NCBI GenBank assembly: GCA_029245955.1
Contig: JAQWOH010000002.1
Location: forward strand, 23,516-87,515
Reading direction: 5' to 3'
Length of the DNA stretch: 64,000 nt
From: Fuerstiella sp.
GTDB taxonomy: Bacteria > Planctomycetota > Planctomycetia > Planctomycetales > Planctomycetaceae
In this document: positions 27,968-37,789 of the stretch, in pieces
How positions within the stretch are numbered: position 1 is the stretch's first letter
How the letters are laid out: each line of letters opens with the position of its first letter
Notes under the pieces: generated by a model
Database searches by the model: none
What the model was told of the DNA's origin: nothing
The model's input: only the letters and a program-made list of their open reading frames with translations
Translations under genes and position numbers: made by a program

Positions 27968-29425
27968 ATGCGTCTGCGTGCCTGCTGCCCAATGAGTATT
28001 CTTGTCACCCTGTTACTGACTGAAATGGTTGTTGCAGGGCAGAAGAAAACACTCCCCGAACTCGGCGTGATCAAGACAACCGAAGGCGTCTGCCCGGGCT
28101 ACATTTTGATTTCGCCACTCAGCGCGAACAAATCGTTTCTGCTGGACACAGCCGGACAAGTCGTTCATTCATGGCAGGCTGACCGCAAGCCGGGGCAGGC
28201 ATCCTATCTTCTGAAAGACGGCAGCCTGTTGCGCGCAGGCAAGGTTGACAATTTCTTTCAATTTCCGTCAACAACCGGAAGTGGCGGACAGATTCAAAAA
28301 TACGACTGGGACGGAAGTCTGACGTGGGACTTCGCTGCCAGTTCTGCGTATCGCATGAGCCACCACGATATTGAGCCGCTGCCGAACGGCAACGTGCTGT
28401 GTATCGTCTGGGAGTCGTATCAGCGGGCCATTGCGGTTAACGCCGGTCGCAATCCGGACCGATTGACGGGGGATGTCCTGTGGCTGGAAGCCATCTTCGA
28501 ACTGAAACCCCGGGGACTGAACGAAGCGGATGTCGTATGGAAGTGGAGTCTTCTTGATCATGTCATCCAGGACTGGGATGAATCAAAGGACAACTATGGA
28601 AATCCGGCAGAGCATCCGGAACTCATGGACATCAACTACATGCTGCGGCCGGTACCGGACTGGGTCCATATGAACTCGATCGACTACAGCGAAGAACTCG
28701 ATCAGATCATGGTTGGCTCACGAACATTGAGCGAATTCTGGATCATTGATCACAGCACAACCACAGAAGAAGCAAAAGGACACACCGGAGGAAAACGCGG
28801 TCAAGGAGGGGATTTGTTATATCGCTGGGGGAATGCTCAAACCTATCGACGAGGTACTGTCGACGATCGCAGACTGTTCAACCAGCACGACGCTCACTGG
28901 ATTCCGAAGGGGATGCCGGGCGCCGGAAATGTGCTGCTGTTCAACAACGGTATGCAGAATTCAGAACAGGATTTTTCTTCGGCCGACGAAATTAAGGTGC
29001 CGTTGCTCCGTGACGGAACCTACTATCGCAAGCCCGGCGCAGCCTTTGGTCCGGCGGAAATCGACTGGACCTTCGAACATCCCGGTGAGCTGTTTTCTCC
29101 CCGTATTTCCGGAGCTCAAAGATTGCCGAACGGCAATACCCTGATCTGTTCGGGAACTCAGCATCTGCTGCTCGAAGTTACTCGTGACGCAGAAATCGTC
29201 TGGATGTATCGCAATCCAAAACGTTTTCACCATCCACCACGATCTGAACAACCCAGGAATCGAAAGTCCGTAACACGCCCCGTCGATCTGCCACAGGCGG
29301 AACTTGACGCGATGCGAATTCCCGGAGGTGTACCTCTGGAAGACGGCGGAACAATGTTTCGAGCGATTAAGTATCCGCCGGACTATCCGGCATTTCGAGA
29401 CAGAAACCTGTCACCAGGATCGTGA
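27968..29425 (+). CDS. exported aryl-sulfotransferase (ASST)-like protein
   Basis: 485 residues from ATG 27968 (GAGGAG nearby; a TTG one codon earlier is possible), with a signal peptide to about residue 24. The fold is a six-bladed beta-propeller by its repeated strand patterns, such as DTAGQVVHSWQAD, YDWDGSLTWDF and PNGNVLCIVWES. MSHHDIEPLPNGN and LFNQHDAHWIPKGM are the His-containing motifs of the ASST family. Bacterial ASST moves sulfate from phenolic donors to acceptors through a His intermediate; whether this member is a transferase or only a propeller binding protein is unclear. The neighbourhood has a sulfatase on the opposite strand, which fits extracellular sulfate-ester chemistry. 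Confidence 0.75.
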   Translation: MRLRACCPMSILVTLLLTEMVVAGQKKTLPELGVIKTTEGVCPGYILISPLSANKSFLLDTAGQVVHSWQADRKPGQASYLLKDGSLLRAGKVDNFFQFPSTTGSGGQIQKYDWDGSLTWDFAASSAYRMSHHDIEPLPNGNVLCIVWESYQRAIAVNAGRNPDRLTGDVLWLEAIFELKPRGLNEADVVWKWSLLDHVIQDWDESKDNYGNPAEHPELMDINYMLRPVPDWVHMNSIDYSEELDQIMVGSRTLSEFWIIDHSTTTEEAKGHTGGKRGQGGDLLYRWGNAQTYRRGTVDDRRLFNQHDAHWIPKGMPGAGNVLLFNNGMQNSEQDFSSADEIKVPLLRDGTYYRKPGAAFGPAEIDWTFEHPGELFSPRISGAQRLPNGNTLICSGTQHLLLEVTRDAEIVWMYRNPKRFHHPPRSEQPRNRKSVTRPVDLPQAELDAMRIPGGVPLEDGGTMFRAIKYPPDYPAFRDRNLSPGS

Positions 29426-29859
29426 CCGACAGGACAGAAAGGCTGCCGGACATTATGCGTCTCGAGATTCAAATCGCTGACTTCATGAATGGAGAACAGT
29501 TCGCCGTGGCAGGTGCGTCGACGGACCGAAAAAAGTACGGCAACAAGGTGCTGCGGTGCTACCAGCAGCACCACCACGCTGTGATTCCGGTGAACCCCAA
29601 CGCGAGCATCGTTGAAGGACTGTCTGCCGCAGCGACACTCAGCGAAGTGCTGCCGACACCGCATGCGGTGTCCGTCATTACGCCGCCGTCAGTCACTGAG
29701 CAGATTGTCGACGAAGCCATCCACCTTGGGATGCAGCACATCTGGCTGCAGCCCGGAGCGGAAAGTATTGCTGCCATTCAGGCGTGTCTGGATGCCGGCG
29801 TCAATCTGATCCACGGCGGCCCGTGCATTCTGGTGGTGCTCGGCTACCGTGAAACGTAG
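29422..29859 (+). CDS. CoA-binding (YccU-type) protein
   Basis: 145 residues, starting at GTG 29422, whose bases overlap the preceding stop (GTGA), so the two are coupled. It is a single Rossmann-type CoA-binding domain: FAVAGASTDRKKYGNKVLRC, then AVIPVNPN, AVSVITPPSVTEQIVDEAI and IWLQPGAE. Stand-alone members of this family are small cytoplasmic proteins of unclear role, related to the N-terminus of succinyl-CoA ligase alpha. An ending of GPCILVV is typical of the family. Function not established. Confidence 0.83.
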   Translation: MTDRTERLPDIMRLEIQIADFMNGEQFAVAGASTDRKKYGNKVLRCYQQHHHAVIPVNPNASIVEGLSAAATLSEVLPTPHAVSVITPPSVTEQIVDEAIHLGMQHIWLQPGAESIAAIQACLDAGVNLIHGGPCILVVLGYRET

Positions 29860-29890
29860 ACCACAGCCGCCGCAGCATTCATTTTGAATC

Positions 29891-31475
29891 TTACTTTCCC
29901 GGGTTGGGCGTGCGGTCCCCGTTTCGAATGACTGCCAGAGATTCAGTCAGTCGAGCGACAATGTCCGGGTGCTGGTCGGCAATATTGTGTGCTTCACCTG
30001 GATCTGCCTGCAGGTCAAACAGCTGGTACGGCTTCTGAAACGGCCTGCCTTTGGGGAGCCTGGCGGCCGCCGGAACCGTTTCCGGCAACAAGTTTCCATC
30101 GGCCGTCACGGATCGCGAACATTCCACCAGCTGAGTGATTAATAACGGGGGCGCCTCGTGCCACAGTTTTTCCCTGCAGCATGGGTAACAGCGAAATGCT
30201 GTCTTCCGCTTCGCTGTCGGACAGGTCTGCCCCCACGACTGCTGCACAGGTCGCATAAATATCCGTCAGACAGACGGTGCCGCTGTTGTGTGTACCTGCC
30301 TTGATGTGGCCTGGCCATCGAACAAAAAACGGTACACGGTGACCGGCCTCCCAAATGTCCGCCTTGGTCCCGCGGCGTATCCCGTTAGCTCTGTGATTCT
30401 CCGATCGAAACCCCTGAACAGTCGCGTCCTGCACATGGTCCTTCTGTTGATCATCATCGTAGCGATACATGTATGAGCCGTTGTCGGACGTATAAAAAAC
30501 GAGTGTCCTGTCGGCCTCGTCTGAAGCATCAATGGCGTCCAGCACATGGCCGACCGTCCAGTCCACCTGGGCAACGAAGTCACCATATTCCTTCAGTCCG
30601 GTTTTGCCTCGAAAACGTTCATGTGGCTGGGCAGGCTTGTGCGGTCCGGTCATTGGCATGTACAGAAAGTAGGGAGCGTCCTTCTTCGACGCTTCACCGA
30701 TATAATCTGCAGCTTCGCCCGCGATATCGTCCAGCACGTCAGCGATCACAAAATCCGTCGCGCGCGGCCCCTTTCGAACGAAGTGCGGAAAGCTGACGGC
30801 CTGCTGCTGAATTGACGGTTCCATCGTGAAACGATCGTTCCTCACATACACGTAGGGAGCCATGTCCAGCGAACCGGTGACCCCAAAATAGGAATCGAAT
30901 CCATGATGAATCGGGCTATCGATGATGATGCCAGAAAAATCAATGCCCGGATCACCATCCCACCTGCTCGTGTCTGCATTGTTCTTTAACAGCGGAAGAT
31001 CCATTCCAAGATGCCACTTGCCCACTGCACCAGTGGTATAGCCGCTGGCCCGCAGCATGCTCGCGATTGTGGCACGTCCGGGCTTCAACAATGGCTTGCT
31101 GTAACCTCCAAGAACCCCGCGTTTCAGTTCCGTACGCCAACAGTAGCGTCCCGTAAGCAGTCCGTAACGCGTGGGGGTACAAACGGCCGAAGGGGAATGT
31201 CCGTCGGTAAACGTCATGCCTTCGGCTGCCAGTGTGTTCAGATTCGGTGTTGGAATCTTCGACGACGGGTTCAGAGCCTGGACGTCTCCGTACCCCATAT
31301 CGTCCGCGAGAATAACAACAATATTAGGTGGCCGATCCGTCTGCCCGGCCACCTGGCCTGACTGTCCCGACAGAAAAAGGCCAACAATTGTGCAAAGCGA
31401 AACAATGGTGCCCGGCGGGCGACGTGTACAGGAAGAATTCGATGTGCGGTGAAGATACATCTGCTGATTTTTCAT
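29891..31475 (-). pseudogene. exported sulfatase with apparent C-terminal frameshift
   Basis: The main frame runs from an ATG at 31473-31475 to a stop near 30015. It has a signal peptide, NIVVILADDMGYGD, the formylglycine site CTPTR at residues 99-103, GKWHLG, and FYTSDNGS. After DGRWKLVAGNGSGGRQAP the frame becomes unrelated sequence, while the expected ending KGRPFQKPYQLFDLQADPGE continues in another frame down to 29891. The switch falls at a run of four G on the plus strand (30053-30056); dropping one restores a single protein of about 527 residues. This is either a real one-base insertion or a sequencing error in a short homopolymer. All catalytic motifs lie upstream of the break, but the C-terminal subdomain would be lost. 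The family is a planctomycete arylsulfatase A type. Confidence 0.85.
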
Positions 31476-31686
31476 CGGGAATGTGATTGGTCGACGGCAC
31501 CGGATGACCCCCGATTTTATCGCATGAACAGGCGGAAAGCGAACTCGCATGCAATTCAGTCTACAGACATCCAGGCGTCTCATTTCACCAACAACGATCT
31601 CGGCCCGTAGCGTGTCGTTCCGAAAGAACCTCCTTCCATGTCCTGCAAACACCTCCGCCTTCGGGTTGATCATCTTTGTCACTCGA

Positions 31687-31720
31687 CAAAAAAACGGGCA
31701 GGAGTGTTTACTCCTGCCCG
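31687..31720 (-). terminator. rho-independent terminator of the QQQLAP-repeat gene
   Basis: An 11-bp perfect stem, CGGGCAGGAGT and its complement around a four-base loop (31695-31720), is followed on the minus strand by eight T residues (31687-31694). It lies about 60 bases past the stop of the minus-strand gene at 31781. A textbook intrinsic terminator. It also shields the sulfatase gene, which begins at 31475. Confidence 0.93.
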
Positions 31721-31780
31721 TCCAGACGGGGCTTTTGTTCAAGAATGCAGGTGTCGAATGTGCCTCATGCGTACCTGACT

Positions 31781-32509
31781 CTAACTTCGTGTGAAGTTGA
31801 TGCCGGCTGCGTTGTTGCCTGCCAGCTTGAAGCTGAAAGCGTTGTTGCCGCTGGTCGTTATACTGCCAGCCAGCTTCTGGCTGTCTGTGCCACGAGTCAA
31901 AGTCAGGGAGCCATTTCCAACCGCATAGCTTCCCTGAAAAGTGCTGGCATTGCCGGCTTTGTTTGTGGCCGACCAGCTGAACGATCCATCGGCCTGCAGT
32001 ACAAGTCGTACGTTTGCTCCATTGCCGAGTGTTGCCGTCCAGTTGCCAACGTGAGCAGGCGTCTGAACCGGTGCTGTCTGTGGTGGAGCGTAGCTGCCAA
32101 GCGCCTGCAATGCTGACGTATGGGCATTTGATGGTGTCTGCGCCTGCTGTACGGGGGCCTGTGGCTGAACCGGAGCAGCCTGCTGTTGCTGAGGCGCGAG
32201 CTGTTGCTGAGGTGCGAGCTGTTGCTGAGGTGCGAGCTGTTGCTGAGGTGCGAGCTGTTGCTGAGGTGCGAGTTGTTGCTGAACCACTGGCTGAACGGGT
32301 CTGACGGCGTGAACTGGCTGTGGCTGGGCATATGAGTAACGCGGTGACGCGTAGCCATGGTTGTAATGCTGACGGTGATAGTTGTGTGAGGAATATCCGC
32401 GAGAGTAGCCCCGCGATCCGTGACAGCCAGCTTCTGCCGTACTGATACCAGCCATGGCCGAGCTGAAAGTGATGGCAGCGACCAGCAGCGTGTTTCGTGA
32501 GCGTGTCAT
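31781..32509 (-). CDS. secreted Gln-repeat protein with C-terminal beta domain
   Basis: 242 residues with a signal peptide (LLVAAITFSSAMAGISTAEAG). A His/Tyr/Arg/Ser-rich segment (residues about 28-70) is followed by about five copies of the hexamer QQQLAP (around 79-110) and a Pro/Gln linker. The last 95 residues form a compact beta-rich domain starting VGNWTATLGNGANVRLVLQ, with WSATNKAG, FQGSYAVG and AFSFKLAGNN. This resembles the small all-beta domains, like lipocalin or avidin fragments, fused to low-complexity regions in planctomycetes. Probably a surface protein. The terminator at 31687 ends this single-gene transcript. Confidence 0.72.
   Translation of the reverse strand: MTRSRNTLLVAAITFSSAMAGISTAEAGCHGSRGYSRGYSSHNYHRQHYNHGYASPRYSYAQPQPVHAVRPVQPVVQQQLAPQQQLAPQQQLAPQQQLAPQQQLAPQQQQAAPVQPQAPVQQAQTPSNAHTSALQALGSYAPPQTAPVQTPAHVGNWTATLGNGANVRLVLQADGSFSWSATNKAGNASTFQGSYAVGNGSLTLTRGTDSQKLAGSITTSGNNAFSFKLAGNNAAGINFTRS
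32183..32284. repeat. 18-bp tandem repeat encoding QQQLAP, about 5.5 copies
   Basis: CTGTTGCTGAGGTGCGAG is repeated head to tail from 32183; the first copy differs by one base (GGC) and the last is partial and diverged. The minus strand reads QQQLAP. Near identity of copies at the DNA level indicates recent expansion, so copy number likely differs among strains. Confidence 0.95.
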
Positions 32510-32888
32510 GATTCTGTGCCTTTCGAGTTATCTTAGAATTTGTTGTGTTGTTTCCGGTACAATTCCCTCAGCGGGAAATCGCAAACGATGTTACGGCCTT
32601 TCCCGGGAATATGTCTCAGATCCCCGCACAACGCTGATAACAGTGAAATCGCCTGCATTTAACGGGCGATTGCGGCCTCTGTTCGGCATACCAGAACCTG
32701 CGTAAGACTCCCTGTCTATCGACAGCTCACACCAGACCGCCATGCAGACAAATGATTGACGGAATCATGGTGGCCAGGGTACAGATCCCCCATAGGCTCG
32801 GAACATCGTGCGAACTTCTGGTACCATCTGTATCCTGCCTGACAGTCTCGCGATCGGTTCTAAATCGTCTCCGGGTCCGACATACTGC
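32510..32888. other. divergent intergenic region, nothing recognised
   Basis: About 380 bases between the minus-strand repeat protein gene and the plus-strand DUF1553 gene. Promoters for both must lie here, but no clear pair of hexamers, operator or RNA structure was identified. Confidence 0.35.
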
Positions 32889-35800
32889 ATGACACGCCGC
32901 GTTTGCTCACCTTTGAATTATCTTGCCTGGGTGCTTGTTCTCCCGGGGCAGGACTGCGTTGTGCACGGACAGGTCGAAAAAGGTTTCGACGATGCTGATT
33001 TTTTTGAATCACGCATTCGTCCCGTGCTGGTGCAACACTGCTACGAATGCCACTCGTCAGCTGCGGCAGAAGCCAAGGGCGGCTTGCTGCTCGATTATCG
33101 CGACGGCGCACGAAACGGTGGCGAATCGGGCCCGGCCGTTGTGCCTGGTAACCTGAAGGAAAGTCTGCTGATTGAAGCGGTGCAGTATGATTCCTTCCGG
33201 ATGCCGCCGGCCGGCAAACTGCCGGACTCTGTGATCACCGACTTCAGAACGTGGATTCGCAGCGGTGCTGCGGATCCACGCGTGAATGCTCCGTCGGTCG
33301 CCGCATCGGCGGAAGAGTCATGGAAAACACAGCTGACGAAACGCAGTCGATGGTGGAGCCTTCAGCCACCGAAAACAGTGACTCCGCCCACTACTGTCGG
33401 CAGCAGCATCTGGTCCGCAAAACCCGTCGACCGATTTATCTGGTCAGCGCTGGATCAGGCGGAGCTGACCCCGGCGGAACCGGCAAACGCTCATGTTCTG
33501 TTGCGCCGCCTTTCGTTTGTCCTGACCGGACTGCCGCCGACGCCTGAACAGGCAGATGCGTTCCCTCGCGCGTTTGCAGCGAACGCAGATCAGGCAGTCG
33601 CAGAACTCGCCGATACGTTGCTCGATTCACCACACTTTGGTGAACGCTTCGCGCGACACTGGATGGACGTGGTTCGCTACACAGACACCTACGGTTACGA
33701 ATGGGACATACCGGCGAAAGGGTCATGGGAGTATCGCGACTATCTGATCCGCGCCTTCAACAACGACGTTGGATTTGATCAGCTGATCCGCGAACAGATC
33801 GCCGGCGACCTGCTGACCAACCCACGGATCGACCACGACGAACGTGTCAACGAAAGCTTGATAGGCCCGATGTTTTATCACCTGGGAGAACATCGCCACG
33901 GCAGCAGTCTGGCATTCAACGGAATTCACCAGGAAATGGTCAACAACAAAATTGACGCCTTCTCAAAGGCATTCCTGGGCATGACCATTGCCTGTGCACG
34001 GTGTCACGACCACAAACTTGACGCCGTCTCACAAGCCGACTACTACGCGCTGGCGGGTGTCTTCATGACACCGCGCTGGACGGCACGATCGATCGACGTG
34101 CCGGGCAAATATGATTCAAGGATTGTGGAGCTCAAGCAGCTGCGTGAGCAGATTCGGTCTCAACTTGCTGAATTCTGGAGAATGAACAATGGAGCTCTTC
34201 GTTCGGCCGTGCCTTTGCGAACATGGGTGGACGGGCATCAATCTTCAGTTGACGCTGCCAGGATGGAGGACATCGCATGGCCCGTCAGACAACTGATTAA
34301 CGAAACGAATACGGCCAAAGCCTGGCAGGATCTTGTAACTCAGTGGCGTAGCGAGCGTGTGGATCGCCAGCAGCCAAACACAACAGCATACACAGTGCTG
34401 ACCGACTTTTCGGAACCGGTGTTCCCCGACGGCTGGGTCGTGGAAGGCGACGGGCTGAGGCATGGTTATGTGACCGACGGCACGTTATTGGTCAGCCTTG
34501 AGGGTGAGAAACTGATTTCGAGTTTTCTTCCTCGTGGGTTTCACACTCATGCGCTGTCGTCCAGGCTGCCCGGTGCGCTGCGTCTTCCAGCACCGAATCT
34601 GTTTTCACGTGCTCACGTAAGCCTGCGTCTCGCCGGGGGAGAGTGGGCTGGGCGGCGTGCCGTTCCTCAGAATGCGTTTCTTAACGAAGGCCCCGTCTTC
34701 TTTGACCCGTCCGTTGGACCAGCATGGACGACAATTACCGCAGCGGCACTGACCAACGGTGTTACCCGTGTGCTGACGGAGGTAACGACAGCATCACTCA
34801 ATTCAAACTTTCCGCCAAGAACTGGTGTGGCCAAAGCTGGCAGTGTCACGCTTCCGGACACGGACGAAGGTCAGAATAAACGCAGTTGGTTCAGTGTGAC
34901 AGGTATCATTGCGCACGATGCGGCTGCCACTCCGAAGGACACGCTGGATGCATTTGCGACGTTGTATGAAGACAACGCGAAAGAACTGCCACCACCGACC
35001 AACGCCGACGAAGTGTGGCAGAGACTTGGCAACTGGCTGGCGGGTACGGTCGATCGATGGACAACCGGCGTGATGCAGCCTGGTGACGTAAAGGTATTAA
35101 ACTGGCTGCTTACGGAGGGCCTGCTGCAAAATGATGCAATGGCGTCTCCGCAGATTGCGAAGTTGGTGCACCGGTACCGCGAAGTCGAATCCAGGATTGA
35201 CTTCGCTCGCAGTGCCAACAGCATGGACGAACGCGAGATCGAACCCGTCAACTACCGAATTAATGTCCGTGGCAACGTCGATGACGAGGGGCTTGCAATC
35301 CGGCGAAACTTTCTGGAAGTATTCGCCGGGCAAAATGACGTCAGTGGCGCCTCTGGCAGTGGCAGAGCGGAACTGGCCCGGTATCTCAGCAGCGATACCA
35401 ACCCACAGACTGCCCGCGTGTTCGTCAATCGTGTGTGGCAATGGGTTTTCGGCACCGGCATCGTGGCGACCCCCAATGACTTTGGAAAACTGGGAGATCG
35501 ACCGTCGCACCCCCAATTGCTGGACTGGCTGGCAATACGGTTCATGCACGAAGGCTGGTCCACCAGAAAGCTGGTCCGGCAACTTGTCCTCAGTCAGACC
35601 TTCCGACAGTCGGGCCTCGTGAACACGGCGAGCGCTGAGCGTGACCCCGAGAATCGCCTGCTCCATCACTATCCGACCCGCCGTCTGGAAGCGGAAGCTA
35701 TTCGTGACAGTCTGCTGGCGGTTTCCGGCAGACTGGATCCCCGCCTGTACGGGCCGCCGATCAATCCGCCCAGATCATCAGAGGACACAACGAAGCGTCT

Positions 35801-36221
35801 GTTCTCCGGGCCACTGGATTCGAATGGCAGGCGGTCAATTTATATCGAGATGTCGATCATGGAACCTCCCAAATTCCTGGTGGGATTCAATTTGCCCGAC
35901 CTGAAGCTGCCGACCGGCCGACGTGACGTGACAAACGTCCCGACCCAGGCCCTGATCATGCTGAATAACCCGCTGGTGACTCAGTTGGCTGATCAATGGG
36001 CGGCCCGGTTAATCGAACACGGCAGCGCTTCGCCTGAACAACGTGTGCGGCGCATGTTTCTGCAGGCACTGGGCCGTGCTCCGCATAGCCACGAGGTGAG
36101 ACGCTGGACTGCAGCCGTTTCAGATTTTTCTCAGGCAGATGACCTGATGACGGACAAAGCCGCGTGGGCAGCGCTGGCCCATGCGCTGTTCAACACGAAA
36201 GAGTTTATCTACTACCGATAA
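32889..36221 (+). CDS. PSCyt1-DUF1549-DUF1553 cytochrome protein
   Basis: 1110 residues from ATG 32889, which opens a signal peptide (LNYLAWVLVLPG); an upstream GTG would add 27 unlikely residues. The planctomycete cytochrome-like domain at residues about 40-120 has a haem-c site CYECH (51-55) and the downstream Met region (FRMPPAGKLP). DUF1549 follows (about 160-370), with LTGLPPTPEQADAF, FGERFARHWMDVVRY and a second Cys pair in CARCHDHKLD. A long insertion, probably a lectin or carbohydrate-binding jelly roll, fills the middle. DUF1553 is at the end (ARVFVNRVWQWVFGTG, LGDRPSHPQLLDWLA). Partner of the DUF1501 protein immediately downstream. The family is very abundant in planctomycetes and thought to degrade or oxidise polysaccharide-like substrates, but activity is unproven. 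Confidence 0.93.
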   Translation: MTRRVCSPLNYLAWVLVLPGQDCVVHGQVEKGFDDADFFESRIRPVLVQHCYECHSSAAAEAKGGLLLDYRDGARNGGESGPAVVPGNLKESLLIEAVQYDSFRMPPAGKLPDSVITDFRTWIRSGAADPRVNAPSVAASAEESWKTQLTKRSRWWSLQPPKTVTPPTTVGSSIWSAKPVDRFIWSALDQAELTPAEPANAHVLLRRLSFVLTGLPPTPEQADAFPRAFAANADQAVAELADTLLDSPHFGERFARHWMDVVRYTDTYGYEWDIPAKGSWEYRDYLIRAFNNDVGFDQLIREQIAGDLLTNPRIDHDERVNESLIGPMFYHLGEHRHGSSLAFNGIHQEMVNNKIDAFSKAFLGMTIACARCHDHKLDAVSQADYYALAGVFMTPRWTARSIDVPGKYDSRIVELKQLREQIRSQLAEFWRMNNGALRSAVPLRTWVDGHQSSVDAARMEDIAWPVRQLINETNTAKAWQDLVTQWRSERVDRQQPNTTAYTVLTDFSEPVFPDGWVVEGDGLRHGYVTDGTLLVSLEGEKLISSFLPRGFHTHALSSRLPGALRLPAPNLFSRAHVSLRLAGGEWAGRRAVPQNAFLNEGPVFFDPSVGPAWTTITAAALTNGVTRVLTEVTTASLNSNFPPRTGVAKAGSVTLPDTDEGQNKRSWFSVTGIIAHDAAATPKDTLDAFATLYEDNAKELPPPTNADEVWQRLGNWLAGTVDRWTTGVMQPGDVKVLNWLLTEGLLQNDAMASPQIAKLVHRYREVESRIDFARSANSMDEREIEPVNYRINVRGNVDDEGLAIRRNFLEVFAGQNDVSGASGSGRAELARYLSSDTNPQTARVFVNRVWQWVFGTGIVATPNDFGKLGDRPSHPQLLDWLAIRFMHEGWSTRKLVRQLVLSQTFRQSGLVNTASAERDPENRLLHHYPTRRLEAEAIRDSLLAVSGRLDPRLYGPPINPPRSSEDTTKRLFSGPLDSNGRRSIYIEMSIMEPPKFLVGFNLPDLKLPTGRRDVTNVPTQALIMLNNPLVTQLADQWAARLIEHGSASPEQRVRRMFLQALGRAPHSHEVRRWTAAVSDFSQADDLMTDKAAWAALAHALFNTKEFIYYR

Positions 36222-36340
36222 TCTGAGGAACGGTCCCAGCCGGATTCTGACGGTCTCATCGAGCAACCACACCGAAGCCAATCAGCCGTTGACAGAACAA
36301 CTACGAAACGGAATATTGATTTGAGAAAGACTCCTCATTC

Positions 36341-37789
36341 ATGAAGACATTACCAGAACAGAGTGGCTGCCCGGGTCGATTCGTCGGCACAGTCTCCAGA
36401 CGCAGTTTTCTGCAGAATTCGTCCGCCGGTTTTGGCTGGTTGGCGCTCAGTGGGCTGCTGGCCGATCGAGCGATTGCGGAAAGACAGAAGATCGCCCAGG
36501 CGCATTCTTCGGCTCGCGCGAAGAACGTCATTCTCTGCTTTATGGACGGCGGACCAAGTCATGTTGACACTTTTGATCCCAAGCCCGAATTAGCAAATCG
36601 GGAAGGACAGGCGATTGGCGCGTCAGCTGTGTCAAAACGCTCCCAATCTTCCGCTAACCGCGTCTGGCTGCGCTGTCCCTGGAAATTCAGACAACGCGGC
36701 GAGAGCGGTTTGTGGGTGAGTGATCTGTTTCCACACATCGCCGGAGTCGCCGATGAAATCTGCGTCGTGCGGTCAATGCTGGGCGAACTTCCTCTGCACG
36801 GGCAGCAGGCGCTTCTGATGCATACCGGGCGCATTACCGGTCAGGCGCCCAGTTTCGGAGCTTGGGTCTCGTATGGCCTGGGTAGTGAGAATCAGAACCT
36901 GCCGGCCTATGTTCTACTCAACAACGATTGGGTGCCGAACGGCGGGCAGGAGAATTTCGGCAGCTCTTTTCTGCCCGCATCACATCAGGCCACAATGCTG
37001 CGCCCGGCGGGAACTCCTGTAGACAATATCGTTCCGTCCGATCCGCGGAGCCTGCAGCATCGCAAGCTAACGTTGCTGGCCGAACAGGATCGGGAGTTCG
37101 CACAGCAGGCTGCCGACTCGCGGGCGATTGAGGGCGCGATTGCAGGTTACGAAACCGCATTCCGCATGCAGAGCACAGTTCCTGAGCTGGCCGACATCAG
37201 CAAAGAGCCTGCACATATCCATAAACTTTACGGCGTTGATTCGAGCGACGAACACCAGCATCTGTACGCAACTCAGGCTCTTCGCGCCCGACGTCTGGTT
37301 GAGTCGGGAGTGCGGTTCGTTGAAATCACCTGCCCCAGCTTCGACGGCAACAACTCTCCCTGGGACCAGCATGGATTGCTGAAGAAAAATCACGAAAAAA
37401 ACGCTCGAATCACGGAGCAGACAGTCGCGGCATTGCTTGTTGACCTCAAACAGCGAGGTCTGCTGGACGAAACGATTCTCGTGTGGGCCGGCGAAATGGG
37501 TCGGACACCGCACACTCCCAGAGTCACTCCTGACTGCGGCCGGGACCATCATGTCAACGGCTATTCGATCTTCCTGGCGGGCGGCGGATTCAAACGCGGA
37601 ACGACGTTCGGCCAAACTGACGAATTCGGAAACTCCGTCGTCGAGAACCAGGTCGACATTCACGACATCCATGCGACGATTCTGCACCAGCTGGGCATCG
37701 ACCACGAACAGCTCGTCTTCCGACACGGTGGCCGGGACCAAAGACTGACCGACGTCCACGGTCATGTCGTGAAGGAAATTCTGAGCTGA
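36341..37789 (+). CDS. DUF1501 Tat-exported protein
   Basis: 482 residues. A twin-arginine signal (SRRSFLQNSSAGFGWLALSG) lies at about 19-45, so the protein is exported folded, probably with a metal. The alkaline-phosphatase/sulfatase-like fold of DUF1501 is seen in VILCFMDGGPSHVDTFDPKP, RSMLGELPLHGQQALLMHTG, VWAGEMGRTPHTP and DCGRDHHVNGYSIFLAGGG, which carry the Asp/His metal ligands. There is no formylglycine Cys motif. It follows the DUF1553 cytochrome gene by 120 bases; the two families nearly always occur as such pairs, so they form one functional unit in the periplasm. Enzymatic activity has not been established. Confidence 0.93.
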   Translation: MKTLPEQSGCPGRFVGTVSRRSFLQNSSAGFGWLALSGLLADRAIAERQKIAQAHSSARAKNVILCFMDGGPSHVDTFDPKPELANREGQAIGASAVSKRSQSSANRVWLRCPWKFRQRGESGLWVSDLFPHIAGVADEICVVRSMLGELPLHGQQALLMHTGRITGQAPSFGAWVSYGLGSENQNLPAYVLLNNDWVPNGGQENFGSSFLPASHQATMLRPAGTPVDNIVPSDPRSLQHRKLTLLAEQDREFAQQAADSRAIEGAIAGYETAFRMQSTVPELADISKEPAHIHKLYGVDSSDEHQHLYATQALRARRLVESGVRFVEITCPSFDGNNSPWDQHGLLKKNHEKNARITEQTVAALLVDLKQRGLLDETILVWAGEMGRTPHTPRVTPDCGRDHHVNGYSIFLAGGGFKRGTTFGQTDEFGNSVVENQVDIHDIHATILHQLGIDHEQLVFRHGGRDQRLTDVHGHVVKEILS

